From DATFXF01 sp035258565 (GTDB taxonomy: Bacteria > Acidobacteriota > Terriglobia > Acidiferrales > UBA7541), in NCBI GenBank assembly GCA_035258565.1, contig DATFXF010000084.1:1-21559 (forward strand): DNA of 21,559 nucleotides, written 5' to 3'. Below are positions 6,405 to 13,869 of the stretch, piece after piece. The notes beneath the pieces are model-generated. The model did no database searches and was not told the origin of the DNA. It worked only from the letters and a program-made list of their open reading frames with translations. Position 1 is the first letter of the stretch. Each line of letters begins with the position of its first letter. Made by a program: the position numbers and the translations under genes.

Positions 6405-8291
6405 TTGAGCCTGCGCAACGCCGACCTCCTCTCCATCCAGGAAGCCCGCGAGTTAGTGGCCTGCGCCACCGCAGCCCAGAGAAGGTTCGCCACGTTTTCC
6501 CAAGAGCAGGTGGACGCCATCGTGGACGCCTCGGCCGAAGCTGCCACCGGCGCTGCCGAGCAACTCGCCCGGATGGCCGTCGAGGAGACGGGCTATGGAA
6601 ATGTCCCCGACAAGGTGACGAAAAACCGTCTGGCTTCGGTGGAGGTCCACCGCGCCATGCGGGGCATGCGCACCGTCGGCATCGTCCGCGAGGACAAGGA
6701 AAAAGGCGTGCTCGAGGTGGCCACGCCGGTGGGGGTTGTTGCCGCGGTCATTCCTTCCACGAATCCAACCTCCACAGCCATCTACAAGACGCTGATCTCG
6801 CTCAAGGCGTCGAACGCCATCGTGCTCAGCCCGCACCCCACCGCCATGCGTTCAATCTGCGAGACGGCGAATGTGATGAACCGAGCTGCGCTCCGCGCGG
6901 GTGCCCCGGAGGGCCTGATCGGCTGCATGTTGCACACCACGCTCCCCGGGACGCAAGAGCTGATGCGCCACCGCGACGTCGGCGTGATCCTGGCGACGGG
7001 GGGCACGGGCCTCGTGCACGCCGCCTACAGCTCGGGCAATCCCGCCTATGGCGTCGGCCCGGGCAACGTGCCGGCCTACATCGACCGCACCGCCGACCTG
7101 CGCAAAGCGGTGGCCGACATTATCGCCGGGAAAACCTTCGACTACGGCACGATCTGCTCTTCCGAGCAATCCATCGTGGTCGAGGAGGCGATTCGCGACG
7201 GAGCGCTCGAGGAGTGCACCCGGCAGGGCGCATATTTTCTTTCGCCCGATGAGATTTCGAAGCTCGGAGCGCTGCTGATCCGCCCAGGCACGCACACGCC
7301 CAACCCTCGAATCGTCGGCCGTCCCGCGACGATGATCGCCGAACTCGCCGGCTTCCGAGTGCCGCCCTCGACACGCGTGCTGATCGCCAAGCTCGACAAG
7401 GTCGGCCGCGAGGAGCCGCTCTCGGGCGAAAAGCTCTCGCCCATTCTTGCCTTCTACTCCGTGCCGAACCTCGCCGGGGCCATCGAGCTGTGCACGCGCC
7501 TCCTCGAATTCGGCGGGATGGGGCACACCATCGCCATTCACTCGCAGAATGAAGCTGCGGTGCGGGAGTTTGGCGCAGCGGTGCCGGCCTTCCGCGTCTG
7601 CGTGAACACGTCCGCCGTGCACGGCTCGATCGGCTATTCGACCAACCTCTTTCCGGCCATGACCCTCGGCTGCGGAGCCCTTGGCGGCAACATCACCTCC
7701 GACAACATCGGTCCACAGCACCTGATGAACCTGAAGCGCATCGCTTGGGAGTCACGCGCGGTTGAGCACCGCACGATTCCTCAGGAGCAACGCCTGGCTG
7801 GGAGCGCGCCTGCCGTTCGGGCGGCGGCTGCCGAAGCGGGCATAAGCGCCGGGGGGTCAGGCGCGCTGGACCATGGGTTGATTGCCCGCGTTGTCCAGAA
7901 TGTGATGGCCGAACGCGGCATCCCGCGCGGTGCTGGCGCGGCGTCGAACCCCGCAACCGTTCCCGCGACTCCCCACGCCGAGCCGTCTCCGGCTGCGGAA
8001 ATTGTAGCCAGAGTCTTTCGCGAGAAGGTGGCCCTTCGGGCCCCAACGCCCAGGCCGGAAGCTACGCCGCCGATTCCACCTCCCCGGGTGCCTGAAGTCG
8101 AAGTCGAGGTCTCGGCCTTCGTCAGCGAGACCGACGTACGCTTGGCCATCGCGCGCCAGCAGAAGATCTTCATCGGTCCGGCGACCATCGTGACACCTTC
8201 CGCGCGCGACCTGGGCGCGGCCCACGAAGTCTTCGTCGAGACCGAAAAAGGCCCTCTGAAAGGAGCGAAGGCTACTCAGCTCGATTACTAG
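6405..8291 (+). CDS. Microcompartment-associated acylating aldehyde dehydrogenase (EutE/PduP/AdhE-type) with long C-terminal extension
   Basis: Predicted to oxidise an aldehyde to acyl-CoA with NAD+ inside a microcompartment. Residues 1-455 are a full CoA-acylating ALDH: PVGVVAAVIPSTNPTST, LATGGTGLV, YGVGPGNVPAYID, and catalytic C251 in GTICSSEQS. At 628 aa it is over 150 residues longer than usual EutE/PduP. The extra part holds an amphipathic helix at about 488-503 (LIARVVQNVM) after a Gly-rich linker. A second lies at about 530-544 (AEIVARVFREKV) after an Ala/Pro linker. Both look like encapsulation peptides. A Pro-rich stretch leads to an end domain (about 570-612, SETDVRLAIARQQKI then TIVTPSARDL) resembling the N-termini of EutQ and EutT. 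The start is TTG with AAGGG nine bases ahead; an in-frame stop at 6390 excludes a longer form. The natural aldehyde cannot be told from sequence. Confidence 0.9.
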   Translation: MSLRNADLLSIQEARELVACATAAQRRFATFSQEQVDAIVDASAEAATGAAEQLARMAVEETGYGNVPDKVTKNRLASVEVHRAMRGMRTVGIVREDKEKGVLEVATPVGVVAAVIPSTNPTSTAIYKTLISLKASNAIVLSPHPTAMRSICETANVMNRAALRAGAPEGLIGCMLHTTLPGTQELMRHRDVGVILATGGTGLVHAAYSSGNPAYGVGPGNVPAYIDRTADLRKAVADIIAGKTFDYGTICSSEQSIVVEEAIRDGALEECTRQGAYFLSPDEISKLGALLIRPGTHTPNPRIVGRPATMIAELAGFRVPPSTRVLIAKLDKVGREEPLSGEKLSPILAFYSVPNLAGAIELCTRLLEFGGMGHTIAIHSQNEAAVREFGAAVPAFRVCVNTSAVHGSIGYSTNLFPAMTLGCGALGGNITSDNIGPQHLMNLKRIAWESRAVEHRTIPQEQRLAGSAPAVRAAAAEAGISAGGSGALDHGLIARVVQNVMAERGIPRGAGAASNPATVPATPHAEPSPAAEIVARVFREKVALRAPTPRPEATPPIPPPRVPEVEVEVSAFVSETDVRLAIARQQKIFIGPATIVTPSARDLGAAHEVFVETEKGPLKGAKATQLDY

Positions 8292-8303
8292 CTCCCCCCC
8301 TCC

Positions 8304-8332
8304 TTGTTGGTTCGAAACCATTTCCCTATACT
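8304..8332 (+). promoter_or_regulatory. Sigma-70-type promoter for the LPS-transport genes
   Basis: TTGTTG (8304-8309), 17 bases and TATACT (8327-8332). Transcription would start near 8339, about 25 bases before the GTG at 8364. It separates the lpt-rpoN-rapZ group from the microcompartment pair. Confidence 0.55.
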
Positions 8333-8363
8333 CGGCTTCTAACGGCACGAGGGCGCGAATTCC

Positions 8364-10703
8364 GTGCGAACCACAGAAGCTAGGCGCTATGCTCGCTGGG
8401 CGGCCACGGTTGCCGTCCTGTTGGCAGCATTGGTGGGCACGGTATACCTTCGCCGCTCCTGGCAGGCGGCCGAGGCGCGCAGGCAAGTGCCGCCATCGGT
8501 GCCGCCCACGGTGCAACAACGGTCCGCTGTGTTCTCCTTCTCTAAGGTGGAACAGGATCGTACGCTCTTCACCGTGCGGGCCTCGCGGGCCACGGAGTTC
8601 AAGGAAGGCAAACGGAACTTGCTTGAGGACGTTTGGATCACCATCTATGGGCGCACCGGCCAGCGCTACGACAATATCCACACGCAGTCCTGCGACTATC
8701 TCGCCGACACCGGCCACATTGTCTGCGCGGGCGAAGTGGAGTTGGACCTGGAAAGCGCGCAAGAAGCACGCCAGAGCCCTGGCGGGCGCGTGCTCCATGT
8801 CAGCACGCGAAATGTTTCCTTCGACCGCGATACGGGAGAGGCGCGGACCGACCAGCCGGTCACTTTTTGGTTCCCCTACGGCCAGGGTCGCGCCGTGGGC
8901 ATCTGGTACAGCTCACGCCAGGGAGCGGTTCGCCTGGCACGCGACGTCGAGATGAAGCTGGCGAAATCGCCATTCGTTGAGCCGGTGACGCTGACGGGCA
9001 GCTGCCTCGAGTACCATCGCGACACTCAGACGTTTCGCCTGCTCTCGCCCGCTCGCGCCACGCAGGCCCGGCGCGAACTCACGGCGACAGAACTCTCGCT
9101 CGAACTGGATACGGAGCTGCGCGCGAAACGCCTCCTGGCAAGGGGTCACCCGGAGATCCATTCGAGCCGCCCAGGGGAGCAGGCGGTCATCTCCGCCGAC
9201 GAGTTCCTTGCGCTGTTCCATCCCGACGGCTGGGCCGAGCGTGTTCTAGCGGTGGGCCAGGTCCGGGGCCATTCCACCGACGCTTTGGGGGAAGAGAGCC
9301 TGACGGCTGAGCGAGTGGAGATGGAGATGCTACCGAAGCTCAATCAGCCCCGCGTGCTTACCGCCACTGGCGGCGTCACCGCCGAAGCCAGCGGGCATGG
9401 CACTTCGCGGCAGCTCGCAACAGCGGCCTTGCGCCTCTTCTTCCTGGAAGCGAAATCAGGCACAGCGAACGGAAAAGGGCGGCCCCGGGCGCAACGCCTG
9501 GATCGCGCCGAAACCCTGGCCCCGGCCACCATCACTTGGCAGGCTCCCACTACCGTCGACGGGAAGACGCTCATGGAGACCACGCGGATGCGCGGACAGG
9601 AGGTGGCGGCGGAATTCGGCGCGCAGAACCGACTGAGAACCCTCCAAGGCCACGGTGGCGCCGAGGTCGAGCGCAGCCTGCCGGGACGCCCCACTCAGGT
9701 TACCTCCTCGCGTGAGCTGGTGGTGAAGTTCGGCCCGAACAACGACTGGAGCGAGATGGACCAGACAGGCAAGGTGCGCTTCCGTGAAGGCGATCGCGCA
9801 GGCCAGGCTGACCGGGCCCACGCCGAGCGCGCGAGCGACAGCGTCACACTGACAGGCTCGGTCGTGCTCACCGATCCCGAAACGCGGACCACGGCGCCGT
9901 CCGCCTTCTTCAACCAGCGCACGGGTGAGATCCGCGCCGAGGGCGGCGTGCGCTCGACCGATCTTGCTCTCCCTTTGAGCGGCTCGAACAGCCTTGCTCC
10001 CCAGCCCACGCATATTACTTCCGAGCGCCTGCTGGCGAATTCTTTGACGGGCCGAGCCGTCTATTCTGGCAGCGCGCGGCTCTGGCAGCACGATTCGGTG
10101 ATCGAAGCCGATTCGATCGAGCTCGCACGCGCGACGCGGGTGATGGTGGCCCAGGGCCACGTGCGCGCCGTGTTTCCGAAGGCTGCAGGCGCGCTCGACG
10201 GCGCGTCAAGCGACCCGCCGGGCCGAACACGAGCGCAGGGGAAGAGCCCACTGCGGCCGGGAGCGGCGCAGCCCGAACTCTGGCGTGCTCGGGGGGGCAC
10301 GTTGACTTACTGGGGCTCGGAAGGGCGCGCGCGCCTCGAGCACGATGTCCAAGCGCAGTCCAGCCAGGTGATGATCAACGCGCAAACCTTGGACCTCTAT
10401 TTTTCTTCGGCGGGCTCGCTCGGCGGGTCTCCGCACGAGGTAGGTACGCGCGAACTCAACCGTGCGGTGGCCTGGGGCCAGCCGATCGTGCGTCAAGGCG
10501 AGCGTCGCGGCGTAGCGGACCGCGCCGAATACTTCGCCACCGAAGCAAAGGTGGTCCTTTCCGGCGGACGCCCCACGCTCTACGATGCTTCCCGCGGCAC
10601 AACCACGGGGCGTCAATTGACCTTCTTTTTTTCGAATGATACGATTATCGTCGATTCCGAGGAAGGGTCACGCACGCTGACGAGACACCGGGTCGAGAAA
10701 TGA
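8364..10703 (+). CDS. lptC: LPS export bridge protein, apparent LptC-LptA (OstA-like) fusion
   Basis: Predicted part of the periplasmic bridge that carries lipopolysaccharide from the inner-membrane LptBFG pump to the outer membrane. The 779 aa protein has one N-terminal membrane anchor (about 12-29, WAATVAVLLAALVGTVYL). An LptC-like region follows at about 50-150 (FSFSKVEQDRTLFTVRA, FKEGKRNLLEDVWI, CDYLADTGHIVCAGEVEL). The rest is long and beta-rich with many OstA-type repeats, ending in a clear LptA-type unit (GVADRAEYFATEAKVVLSGG, LTFFFSNDTIIVDSEEG). E. coli LptC and LptA are each under 200 aa and separate, so this is an anchored multi-domain bridge. The start is GTG with GAGGG ten bases upstream. 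The stop is six bases before lptB, confirming the pathway. The internal repeats (300-600) are poorly conserved and their number is not resolved by eye. Confidence 0.85.
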   Translation: MRTTEARRYARWAATVAVLLAALVGTVYLRRSWQAAEARRQVPPSVPPTVQQRSAVFSFSKVEQDRTLFTVRASRATEFKEGKRNLLEDVWITIYGRTGQRYDNIHTQSCDYLADTGHIVCAGEVELDLESAQEARQSPGGRVLHVSTRNVSFDRDTGEARTDQPVTFWFPYGQGRAVGIWYSSRQGAVRLARDVEMKLAKSPFVEPVTLTGSCLEYHRDTQTFRLLSPARATQARRELTATELSLELDTELRAKRLLARGHPEIHSSRPGEQAVISADEFLALFHPDGWAERVLAVGQVRGHSTDALGEESLTAERVEMEMLPKLNQPRVLTATGGVTAEASGHGTSRQLATAALRLFFLEAKSGTANGKGRPRAQRLDRAETLAPATITWQAPTTVDGKTLMETTRMRGQEVAAEFGAQNRLRTLQGHGGAEVERSLPGRPTQVTSSRELVVKFGPNNDWSEMDQTGKVRFREGDRAGQADRAHAERASDSVTLTGSVVLTDPETRTTAPSAFFNQRTGEIRAEGGVRSTDLALPLSGSNSLAPQPTHITSERLLANSLTGRAVYSGSARLWQHDSVIEADSIELARATRVMVAQGHVRAVFPKAAGALDGASSDPPGRTRAQGKSPLRPGAAQPELWRARGGTLTYWGSEGRARLEHDVQAQSSQVMINAQTLDLYFSSAGSLGGSPHEVGTRELNRAVAWGQPIVRQGERRGVADRAEYFATEAKVVLSGGRPTLYDASRGTTTGRQLTFFFSNDTIIVDSEEGSRTLTRHRVEK

Positions 10704-10709
10704 AGTGGT

Positions 10710-11435
10710 ATGCTCAAGCTCCAAGCCGCCGAGGTCAGCAAGTCGTACCGAGGACGGAAGGTAGTTGATGACATCGACCTGGAGATCGGGCAGGGCGAAG
10801 TCGTCGGCCTGCTGGGGCCGAACGGCGCGGGAAAGACGACGACCTTCTACATCCTGGTGGGGTTGGCCCGGCCGGATTCCGGGCGCGTCCTCCTGGATGG
10901 GGATGACATCACCGACCTTCCCATGTACCTCCGGGCACGCAGTGGCATCAGCTACCTTCCTCAAGAGCCTTCGGTCTTTCGGCAACTGACGGTCGAAGAG
11001 AATCTCCTGGCCGTGCTGGAGACGCTTCCCCTCACCCCGGAACAGCAGCGCGACCGGCTGGAGGAGCTTCTGGCGCAGATGGGGCTCGAAGCGGTGCGGC
11101 ACAACCGGGCCTACACGCTTTCCGGCGGCGAGCGTCGCCGGCTGGAGATTGCCCGATCGCTTGTGCTTGAGCCGGCCTTCATCCTGCTCGATGAGCCCTT
11201 CTCCGGCATTGACCCGCTCACCGTGGTGGATATCCAGAGGATCATCGGCGATCTGAGCCGCTCCGGCATTGGGGTCCTGCTGACCGATCACAATGTCCGC
11301 GAGACGCTGCGCGTGACCGATCGCGCCTATATCATCAATAATGGAAAGATCTTTCGCGCGGGTCCGCCGGGAGAGTTAAGTAGCGACCCGGAAGTGCGTC
11401 GCGTGTACCTGGGAGATAATTTCCGCCTGCACTGA
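10710..11435 (+). CDS. lptB: LPS export ABC transporter ATPase LptB
   Basis: Cytosolic ATPase that powers extraction of LPS from the inner membrane through LptFG. The 241 aa length matches the family. Motifs in order: Walker A GPNGAGKTT (36-44), Q-loop YLPQEPSVFR, ABC signature LSGGERRR (from 137), Walker B FILLDEPFSGIDP, and switch His in LLTDHNVRETL. The C-terminal VRRVYLGDNFRL is a hallmark of LptB as opposed to the related branched amino acid transporter ATPases. It is six bases downstream of the LptC/LptA-type gene and is followed by rpoN, a very widespread lptB-rpoN order. The permease genes lptF and lptG are not in this window. Confidence 0.96.
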   Translation: MLKLQAAEVSKSYRGRKVVDDIDLEIGQGEVVGLLGPNGAGKTTTFYILVGLARPDSGRVLLDGDDITDLPMYLRARSGISYLPQEPSVFRQLTVEENLLAVLETLPLTPEQQRDRLEELLAQMGLEAVRHNRAYTLSGGERRRLEIARSLVLEPAFILLDEPFSGIDPLTVVDIQRIIGDLSRSGIGVLLTDHNVRETLRVTDRAYIINNGKIFRAGPPGELSSDPEVRRVYLGDNFRLH

Positions 11436-11462
11436 AGGTCTGACCGGAGAGCGCAGCCAACC

Positions 11463-12905
11463 ATGAACTGGCTCCAGCCCAAACTCCATCTGAAGGTCGC
11501 GCAGAAACAGATTCTGACGCCCGGCCTAGTCCAGATGGTCAGCGTGCTAGCGCTGAACCGGCTCGAGCTGCGCGAAATGATCAATCAGGAGATGATCGCC
11601 AATCCGGTGCTCGAGGAGTTGAGCGAGGACGGCGTGGTCAGCGAGAACTACAGCGACGAAGCCTTCGTGAAGGCCGAGACGGAAAAGGTTCCGGAAACCG
11701 AGCCGGCCAACCCGTTCGATGAGTTCGATGTTGCCTCGTTCTTCAACCAGTACCTCGATAGCGGCAGCAGTGCCACAGACTACCGCGAGCGAGAGGAGAT
11801 CGAGCGGCCTTCTTTTGACAAGTTCCTCTCCTCGCCTCAGGGCCTCTCCGAACATCTCACCTGGCAGTTGAGTGTCACGATCTGCAGCGAAACCGTGCGC
11901 GAAATCGCCGAAACCATCATCGGCAATCTCGACGAGGACGGCTATTTAAGCGCCTCCTTCGAAGAGATTTCGCAGAATGGCCGTTACTCGGCCGAAGACG
12001 TCGAGGAGGCACTCGCGGTGGTGCAGGAGTTCGACCCGCTCGGCGTGGGCGCGCGGGACCTCCGGGAGTGCCTGCTGATCCAGCTCCGGACGCTTGACCC
12101 GCAGAACGCGCTCGCGCAGCAGATTGTCTCCGATCATCTGAAGCAGTTGCAGTCCAACCAGCTCAAGGAGATTGCGCGGGCCTTGAACCGCCCCGTCGAG
12201 CTCGTCAAGCGCGCCGTGGATGTGATCAAGAAGCTCGATCCGCGCCCCGGCCTGCGCTACAACAAGACGGAGCCGCGGTTGGTTGAGCCGGACGTCTATT
12301 TCCGGAAGGTGGATGACGAGTGGCAGGTCTTCATGAACGAAGACGACCTGCCGCAGTTGCGGTTGAGCCCGGTGTACCGCCGGCTGCTTGCGCGAGATGC
12401 CGCCGACCGCGAGGTACGCAACTACGTCAAGGAACGCTTCAGCGCCGCCATCCAGTTGCTCAAGAATATCGAGCAACGCAAGCACACCATCCTGCGGGTC
12501 TGCCAGGCCATCATTCAACGCCAGCGCGGGTTCCTCGACCACGGTGCCGACCACCTGAAGCCCATGATGATCAAGGAAGTGGCCGAGGAGGTGGGCGTTC
12601 ATCCCTCGACCGTCAGCCGCGCCGTGGCCGGCAAGTACGCGCACCACCCCCAAGGTGTTCTCGAGCTGCGCGCGTTCTTCTCGGAGTCCGTAAACGGTCC
12701 GGAGGGCGGGAGCATGTCGCTGCTGACCTTGAAGCGGCTGGTGAAGAAGATGATCGAGGAAGAGGACGCGGCCCATCCCCTGACGGACGACCAGATCGCC
12801 AAGAAGCTCGACGAGGCGGGCATCCACGTCACGCGGCGCACGGTCGCCAAGTACCGCGAAGACCTGCGCATCCCCAGCACGCACCAGCGCCGAGTAAAGG
12901 CTTAG
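11463..12905 (+). CDS. rpoN: RNA polymerase sigma-54 factor
   Basis: Alternative sigma factor that directs RNA polymerase to -24/-12 promoters and needs AAA+ enhancer-binding activators. The 480 aa protein is complete. Region I lies at 1-50 (LKVAQKQILTPGLVQMV, ELREMINQEM), then an acidic linker at about 55-110. The core-binding domain follows, then the HTH (VHPSTVSRAVAGKYAHHPQG) with the FFSE segment. The RpoN box TRRTVAKYRE at 457-466 differs from the ARRTVAKYRE consensus only in the first residue. rapZ begins one base after the stop. No obvious -24/-12 promoter or enhancer-binding protein was found in the window, so its targets lie elsewhere. Confidence 0.97.
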   Translation: MNWLQPKLHLKVAQKQILTPGLVQMVSVLALNRLELREMINQEMIANPVLEELSEDGVVSENYSDEAFVKAETEKVPETEPANPFDEFDVASFFNQYLDSGSSATDYREREEIERPSFDKFLSSPQGLSEHLTWQLSVTICSETVREIAETIIGNLDEDGYLSASFEEISQNGRYSAEDVEEALAVVQEFDPLGVGARDLRECLLIQLRTLDPQNALAQQIVSDHLKQLQSNQLKEIARALNRPVELVKRAVDVIKKLDPRPGLRYNKTEPRLVEPDVYFRKVDDEWQVFMNEDDLPQLRLSPVYRRLLARDAADREVRNYVKERFSAAIQLLKNIEQRKHTILRVCQAIIQRQRGFLDHGADHLKPMMIKEVAEEVGVHPSTVSRAVAGKYAHHPQGVLELRAFFSESVNGPEGGSMSLLTLKRLVKKMIEEEDAAHPLTDDQIAKKLDEAGIHVTRRTVAKYREDLRIPSTHQRRVKA

Positions 12906-12906
12906 G

Positions 12907-13803
12907 GTGCGCCGAGCAGTGAGGCGACAGCCCAGGCGCGACCCCCGTCAACTGGTGCTCCTCACTGGTCTGAGCGGCTCGGGCAAGAGCACGGTGCTCA
13001 AGGCCTTCGAAGACCTGGGCTTCTATTGCGTCGATAACCTTCCGGTGAGCCTGATCGAAACCTTCAGTGATCTCCACGTCGAGAGCGGCGGCGAGATCCA
13101 GCGAGCCGCCCTGCTGGTGGACGCGCGTGAAGGGGAGCAGATCGGGCGCCTGCCTGCGCTTTATCGCAAGCTGCGGCGCGAGTATTCCGCAACGCTCGTC
13201 TTCATCGAGGCGAGTGACGAGGCGCTCTTGCGCCGGTTCAGCGAAACCCGCCGGCCACACCCGCTGGGCCACGATCGCCCGGTGCGCGAGGGCCTGCGCC
13301 GGGAACGCGAGCTGATGGCTCCCATCCGCAAGCTCGCCGACGTGGTGATCGACACCACCCGATTCAACGTCCATGAGCTGCGCCAGTTCATCACCCGGCG
13401 GTTCACGAATCCGGACCGTCGGCCTCTGCTCGTGGCGCTGGTAAGCTTCGGCTATCGCTACGGCATCCCCGCGGACGCGGACCTGGTCTTCGACGTGCGC
13501 TTCCTTCCGAACCCGCACTTCGTGCCCCAGTTGCGGCGGTACTCCGGCAAGCACCGGCGCGTGGCGCGCTACCTCTGTTCCTTCCCGCAGACCGGAGAGT
13601 TCCTTCGGCGGGTCGCGGGCATGCTAAATTATCTGCTCCCGCACTATATCCGTGAAGGGAAGAGCTACTTGACGATCGCATTTGGATGCACCGGGGGCCG
13701 CCACCGCTCGGTGATGCTGGCGGAAGAGGTGCGCCGCGCGCTTGAGCGGCGCGGATATGCGGCCAAGGTCATGCATCGCGACATTGAGAAGTCAGCGGCT
13801 TGA
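12907..13803 (+). CDS. rapZ: RapZ/YvcJ family nucleotide-binding protein (RNase adapter)
   Basis: In E. coli RapZ binds the small RNA GlmZ and delivers it to RNase E, controlling glucosamine-6-phosphate synthesis. In other phyla (YvcJ) the role is less defined. The 298 aa protein has Walker A GLSGSGKST (21-29), LLVDAREG, DLVFDVRFLPNPHFVP and GCTGGRHRSV (about 260-269), all diagnostic. The last residues (HRDIEKSAA) lack the strongly basic RNA-binding tail known from E. coli, so a GlmZ-type function is not assured. The GTG start sits one base after rpoN, with AAAGG seven bases ahead inside rpoN, indicating coupled translation. A further in-frame GTG lies four codons later. Confidence 0.94.
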   Translation: MRRAVRRQPRRDPRQLVLLTGLSGSGKSTVLKAFEDLGFYCVDNLPVSLIETFSDLHVESGGEIQRAALLVDAREGEQIGRLPALYRKLRREYSATLVFIEASDEALLRRFSETRRPHPLGHDRPVREGLRRERELMAPIRKLADVVIDTTRFNVHELRQFITRRFTNPDRRPLLVALVSFGYRYGIPADADLVFDVRFLPNPHFVPQLRRYSGKHRRVARYLCSFPQTGEFLRRVAGMLNYLLPHYIREGKSYLTIAFGCTGGRHRSVMLAEEVRRALERRGYAAKVMHRDIEKSAA

Positions 13804-13829
13804 CAAGGATGGCCATCCGTTCGTAGCGT
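13800..13829 (+). promoter_or_regulatory. Candidate promoter for the msbA-yicC-gmk group
   Basis: A perfect TTGACA -35 box (13800-13805) spans the rapZ stop codon and is followed after 18 bases by a weak TAGCGT (13824-13829). Transcription would begin near 13836, about 34 bases before the msbA-like TTG start. A perfect palindrome fills most of the spacer. Confidence 0.4.
13807..13818. promoter_or_regulatory. 12-bp palindrome inside the candidate promoter (possible operator)
   Basis: GGATGGCCATCC is a perfect dyad located between the -35 and -10 elements. A dimeric repressor bound there would block RNA polymerase. No regulator gene in the window can be tied to it, and chance occurrence is possible. 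Confidence 0.3.
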
Positions 13830-13869
13830 AAAAGATTCGCATCTCCTCGAAGAGGGTTGAGGATTTCGA

